DNA from: GCA-003244245 sp035606945
GTDB taxonomy: Bacteria; Actinomycetota; Actinomycetes; Mycobacteriales; Pseudonocardiaceae
NCBI GenBank assembly: GCA_035606945.1
Contig: DATNDR010000016.1
Span: 1-64,000, forward strand
Length of the DNA: 64,000 nt
Reading direction: 5' to 3'
Below are positions 61,112 through 64,000 of this stretch, piece after piece. The number at the start of each line of letters is the position of its first letter. Within the stretch, counting starts at the first letter, position 1. Below the pieces are notes generated by a model. That model was not told where the DNA came from and searched no databases. It saw only the letters and a program-made list of their open reading frames with translations. The position numbers and the translations under genes are program-made.

Positions 61112-62179
61112 GTGGAAGCAGCCGCACCACCCGACTTGCGGGGCCGCCAGCGTCCCGACCGGATGTTCAAGCTATTAGGGAAACTGATCACCAGTCTCGA
61201 GTGGCTCGCCAGCGGTGGCTACATCCGGCGCCGGCAGCCGCAGCAATTAGATCGAACGCTGCATCTGGTGGTGGACGAGGTGCGCGCCGAGGCACCCGAC
61301 GCCCGCAGCTTCCGGCTGGTCGCCGCGAGTGGCACCGAATTGCCCCGCTGGCAACCCGGCAGCCACCTCGAGGTGCTGCTGCCGTCTGGCCGGCGCCGCC
61401 ACTACTCGCTGTGCGGCGACCCGGCCGACCGCCGCTGCTACCGGATCGCCGTGCGGCGGATCGCCGATGGCGGCGGCGGATCGCGGGAGCTGCATGACCT
61501 GGTCGGCCCCGGCAGCACGCTGGCCGTGCACGGCCCGCGCAACGCCTTCCCCTACGTGCCTGCGCCTGGGTACCTGTTCTTGGCGGGCGGGATCGGCATC
61601 ACTCCGATCCTGCCGATGGTCAAGCAGGCGGCCGCCGGCGGTGCACCATGGCAGCTCGTCTACACCGGGCGTTCGCGGGCGTCGATGCCCTTCCTTGACG
61701 AGCTCAGCGAGTTGGACCCAGGCCGGGTCCGGATCCGACCGTACGACCAGCACGGCTTTCCCACCGGTGCCGAGCTGCTGGAGTACGCGCCGCCCGGGGC
61801 CACTGTGTACTGCTGCGGCCCGACTCCCATGATCGCCGGGGTCCGCCAGGCCTTGCCGGCCAGCGCAGCGGCGGCGTTGCAGTTCGAACGGTTCTGCGCA
61901 CCGCCCGTGCTGGACGGCGTGCCTTTCGAGATTGCGCTGCAGCGCAGCAACCGCATGCTCACCGTGCCCGCCGACGTCTCCGCCCTCGACATCATCCGGC
62001 AGGCACTGCCCGACGTCGCCTACTCCTGCCAGCAAGGCTTCTGCGGGACCTGCCGAACCCGGGTGCTGTCCGGTGATGTCGAGCACCGCGACCGGGTGCT
62101 GACCGATCAGGCGCGAGCCGACACCATGACCATCTGCGTGTCCCGGAGCCGGGGCGGCCGGATCGTGCTGGATATCTAG
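61112..62179 (+). CDS. PDR/VanB-type ferredoxin reductase
   Basis: 355 residues, GTG start 1 nt after the preceding stop (ATG 61163 alternative). A flavin-binding domain (RRHYSLCGDP), NAD-binding domain (FLAGGIGITPILPMV; VYCCGPTPMI) and a plant-type [2Fe-2S] domain (SCQQGFCGTCRTRVLSG...CVSRS) are fused in the order of phthalate dioxygenase reductase. The N-terminal 40 residues include an extra amphipathic stretch (MFKLLGKLITSLEWLASGGYI). It would deliver electrons from NAD(P)H to the di-iron protein encoded next to it. Confidence 0.9.
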   Translation: MEAAAPPDLRGRQRPDRMFKLLGKLITSLEWLASGGYIRRRQPQQLDRTLHLVVDEVRAEAPDARSFRLVAASGTELPRWQPGSHLEVLLPSGRRRHYSLCGDPADRRCYRIAVRRIADGGGGSRELHDLVGPGSTLAVHGPRNAFPYVPAPGYLFLAGGIGITPILPMVKQAAAGGAPWQLVYTGRSRASMPFLDELSELDPGRVRIRPYDQHGFPTGAELLEYAPPGATVYCCGPTPMIAGVRQALPASAAAALQFERFCAPPVLDGVPFEIALQRSNRMLTVPADVSALDIIRQALPDVAYSCQQGFCGTCRTRVLSGDVEHRDRVLTDQARADTMTICVSRSRGGRIVLDI

Positions 62180-62185
62180 GGACCG

Positions 62186-62563
62186 TCAGCGAACGCTGAC
62201 CAGGTCCACCACGAAGATGAGCGTCTCGCCGGGTTTGATCGCAGTCCCCGCGCCACGGTCGCCGTAGCCAAGGTGTGGCGGGATGATGAGCCGGCGGCGA
62301 CCGCCTACCCGCATGCCGACGATCCCGTCGTCCCAGCCCTTGATCACCCGGCCGGTGCCGAGCCGGAATTCCAGCGGCGAACCGCGATCCCAGGACGCAT
62401 CGAACTGCCGCCCGTTCGAGTGCGCGACGCCGATGTAGTGGGCCCTGATCTGCGATCCCACGACGGCCTCGGGCCCGTCGCCGATCATCTGATCCTCGAT
62501 CACCAATTCGGTCGGCGCCGGCCCCTCGGGGACCTCCACGGTGGGGCGCGTCAGCTCGCTCAC
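62186..62563 (-). CDS. FKBP-type peptidyl-prolyl isomerase
   Basis: 125 residues from GTG 62563, set by GAGGAGGAA upstream. A single FKBP domain: VVGSQIRAHYIGVAHSNGRQFDASWDRGSPLEFRLG, VIKGWDDGIVGMRVGGRRRLIIPPHLGYG, ETLIFVVDLVSV. Cytoplasmic, no signal. It catalyses Xaa-Pro cis-trans isomerisation. Convergent with the reductase gene. Confidence 0.93.
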   Translation of the reverse strand: MSELTRPTVEVPEGPAPTELVIEDQMIGDGPEAVVGSQIRAHYIGVAHSNGRQFDASWDRGSPLEFRLGTGRVIKGWDDGIVGMRVGGRRRLIIPPHLGYGDRGAGTAIKPGETLIFVVDLVSVR

Positions 62564-62705
62564 GTCTTCCTCCTCATCCTGCCCGCCGTGTCCGGCGGGC
62601 CACCTATCCTCGCAGCCTCTAGTACCGTGCCCGGGCCCGCAGGGTCTGGTGGAGGCGCCTGCACCTAAATCGTGACGCGTGCCGCTGAGTGCGTAGAGTT
62701 TTGGC

Positions 62706-63632
62706 ATGGCGCACGTGCGAATCGGCACCCGCTCCAGCCCGATGGCGCTCCACCAGGCTGAGCAGGTCGCCTCCGCCTTGGAAGCACTGGACCCGGCGGT
62801 GACGACCGAGCTGATCAAGGTGACGACCAGCGGTGACCAGTGGATGGGTGATCTGGCGAAGCTGGGCGGCAAGGGCGCGTTCGTCCGCGAGATCGACCGC
62901 AATCTCCTGCAGGGTTGCGTCGATCTCGCTGTGCACTGCCTCAAAGACATTCCCGGCGACGTGCCGGCGCCCCAGGGCCTGAGCTTTGCCGCCTACCTGC
63001 ACCGGGAGAATGTCCACGACGCGGTCATTTCGCGCACCGGTGCACCGCTAGCCGAACTGCCTGCGGGCGCCGTCGTCGGCACCAGCGCGGTGCGCCGCGC
63101 CGCTCAACTGCGCCTGCACTACCCGCACGTGGAGATCAAGCCGTTGCGCGGCAATGTCAACACTCGCCTGATGCGCCTGGATGAGGGCCACTTCGATGCG
63201 ATCGTGGCCGCGGTGGCGGGCCTGCACCGGGTCGGCGAAGCCGACCGGATCACCGAGATCCTGCCGCTGGAGACGATGTGCCCGGCCGTCGGTGCCGGGA
63301 TCATCGCATTGCGCTGCCGCAGCGAAGATGCCGAGATCAGCGCACTGGGCGCTCAGCTCAACGACGCCGAGACCGACCGGCACGCCACCGCTGAGCGCGC
63401 CATGCTGCATGCCCTGCAAGGCCACTGCAACTCCCCCATCGCCGGCTACGCCAACACCGAGGCCAACGGCAAGCTGACATTGCGCGGCAAGGTCTTCTCC
63501 CTCGACGGCAGCCAGTGGCTCGACTCCCACCACTGGGGCGTGCCCGAGGACCCCGCGGCTCTGGGTTACTTCGTCGGCGCGGATCTGTTGCGCCAGGGAG
63601 CCCGGGCACTCATCGACGCCATCGCGCACTAG
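62706..63632 (+). CDS. hemC: Hydroxymethylbilane synthase (porphobilinogen deaminase) homologue
   Basis: 308 residues. RIGTRSSPMALHQAEQV, GDQWMGDLAKLGGKGAFVREID, the catalytic Asp (VHCLKDIP), GTSAVRRAAQL, IKPLRGNVNTRL and the cofactor-binding Cys (LQGHCNSPIAGYA) are present. It links four porphobilinogens into hydroxymethylbilane. Neither hemA, hemD nor hemB is adjacent, and the cofactor-loop sequence is unusual, so it may be a paralogue of a hemC located elsewhere. Confidence 0.85.
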   Translation: MAHVRIGTRSSPMALHQAEQVASALEALDPAVTTELIKVTTSGDQWMGDLAKLGGKGAFVREIDRNLLQGCVDLAVHCLKDIPGDVPAPQGLSFAAYLHRENVHDAVISRTGAPLAELPAGAVVGTSAVRRAAQLRLHYPHVEIKPLRGNVNTRLMRLDEGHFDAIVAAVAGLHRVGEADRITEILPLETMCPAVGAGIIALRCRSEDAEISALGAQLNDAETDRHATAERAMLHALQGHCNSPIAGYANTEANGKLTLRGKVFSLDGSQWLDSHHWGVPEDPAALGYFVGADLLRQGARALIDAIAH

Positions 63633-63703
63633 CTCGGGCAAGTTTGCGCTGCCGCGCAGTGTGTAGTCGACCGAAAGGGTCGGAGCCGGCACGACCGCCG
63701 ATG

Positions 63704-63790
63704 AGCAGCGAGCAGGGTGCGGATCGTGCGCACCGGATCAGCGGCATGCTCGTCATAACGCCGGTAGCCGTTGGCTGATCGCGTCGGCGT
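63704..63790 (-). pseudogene. MerR-family regulator remnant
   Basis: The minus strand encodes RSANGYRRYDEHAADPVRTIRTLLAA, the wing and first linker-helix hallmark of MerR regulators (NGYRxY...IRxLLAAG). The expected helix-turn-helix before it and coiled coil after it are not found in any frame. It fills most of the 244-bp gap downstream of hemC; a small hairpin (AGTCCG/CGGACT, 63813-63830) is the only other structure there. Confidence 0.55.
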
Positions 63791-63876
63791 CCGCCACGGT
63801 GCCCGTCCTGCAAGTCCGGGTGATCGGACTCGCCGACGGTAAGTATCAACGTGGCCGCGTTCAACCTCACTAACAC

Positions 63877-64000
63877 ATGACCACTGAACCGAGCGCCGAC
63901 TACCGGTCCTTCCTGGTCGCCCGGGATTTCCTGCTCGCGGCCCGTCAGCAGTACGACACCGCCTACGGGGAGTTCCGGTGGCCACAGCTGACGGAGTTCA
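63877..64000 (+). CDS. AMP-binding acyl/acetyl-CoA synthetase-like gene, N-terminus only
   Basis: The first 41 codons before the window ends (MTTEPSADYRSFLVARDFLL, then ...EFRWPQLTEF) resemble the start of acyl-CoA synthetases in which PxLxxFNWALDWFD follows. No catalytic motif is inside the window, so the call is tentative. Confidence 0.5.
   Translation, partial: MTTEPSADYRSFLVARDFLLAARQQYDTAYGEFRWPQLTEF

Noticed and set aside
63668..63682. CGACC-GAAAG-GGTCG hairpin as hemC terminator
   Set aside because: Only a 5-bp stem and no T-run; too weak to call.
63629..63985. Minus-strand frame of 118 codons at the right end as an intact gene
   Set aside because: Only the 26-residue MerR segment is meaningful; the rest is Arg-rich and antisense to the AMP-binding gene.
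1..64000. tRNA genes, CRISPR arrays, intact insertion sequences or prophage
   Set aside because: Looked for conserved tRNA T-arm sequences, regular spaced repeats and transposase or integrase motifs; none seen by eye.

Overview
High-GC actinobacterial chromosome, most like the Mycobacteriales in the broad sense (including Pseudonocardiaceae). The evidence is the core gene order nrdJ-nrdR / LysM protein-lexA / hflX-dapF-miaA / DUF349 / miaB / recX-recA-DUF3046, actinobacterial SOS boxes (TCGAAC-N4-GTTCGA), a diaminopimelate pathway gene, a lipomannan mannosyltransferase (mptA) beside a polyprenyl synthase, and an EphD-type epoxide hydrolase-SDR fusion. I saw no tRNA, rRNA, CRISPR array, intact insertion sequence or prophage. 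No gene-free gap reaches 300 bases; the largest hold the regulatory sites and gene remnants listed.

Layout. (1) 1-2.2 kb, minus strand: GMC oxidoreductase (cut by the window edge), its subunit-3 partner and a small membrane protein. (2) 2.5-16.2 kb: HpnB-type glycosyltransferase, then the conserved core: class II ribonucleotide reductase and NrdR with a double NrdR box, a LysM protein and lexA with two SOS boxes, hflX, dapF, miaA, a dioxygenase-like protein with a probable small Cys-rich partner, a DUF349 protein, a membrane protein and miaB. (3) 16.4-20.9 kb: gluABCD-type amino-acid ABC transporter with an extra membrane-anchored binding protein. (4) 20.9-25.6 kb: sdhCAB operon with a divergent LysR regulator. 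(5) 25.5-27.8 kb: recX-recA with an SOS box, DUF3046 and a 40-residue membrane protein. (6) 27.7-37.4 kb: MBL-Rieske fusion, leucine/valine-type dehydrogenase, Lhr helicase with a repeat insert, a mycothiol-type DinB protein and an SOS-boxed HEPN protein, and a GNAT. (7) 37.6-42.9 kb: carotenoid genes crtE-crtI-crtB with mptA interleaved. (8) 43-52 kb: a rearranged accessory stretch with an amidohydrolase, a shortened SRPBCC gene abutting a beheaded TetR gene, a rifampicin-phosphotransferase-like enzyme, a methyltransferase, an SOS-boxed 13E12/HNH protein, an ECF sigma/anti-sigma pair and a broken LysE gene. (9) 51.9-56.6 kb: a clostridial-type glutamyl-tRNA synthetase and a two-gene redox-signalling unit (cNMP-domain kinase plus receiver-thioredoxin-like-flavoprotein fusion). 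(10) 56.9-62.2 kb: TetR-controlled operon of M24 protein, EphD, a 'metal-dependent hydrolase' and a ferredoxin-type reductase. (11) 62.2-64 kb: FKBP isomerase, hemC homologue, MerR remnant and the start of an AMP-binding enzyme.

Most notable: the 'metal-dependent hydrolase' at 60214-61110 carries the full E / ExxH / E / ExxH signature of a ferritin-like di-iron enzyme and is followed directly by a [2Fe-2S] flavin reductase and preceded by an epoxide hydrolase-dehydrogenase fusion. The operon therefore reads as a di-iron oxygenase + reductase + epoxide hydrolase + dehydrogenase pathway for a hydrophobic (possibly mycolic or fatty acyl) substrate under TetR control. A second theme is a local SOS regulon of five boxes, including one in front of a HEPN protein and one overlapping the start codon of the HNH protein.
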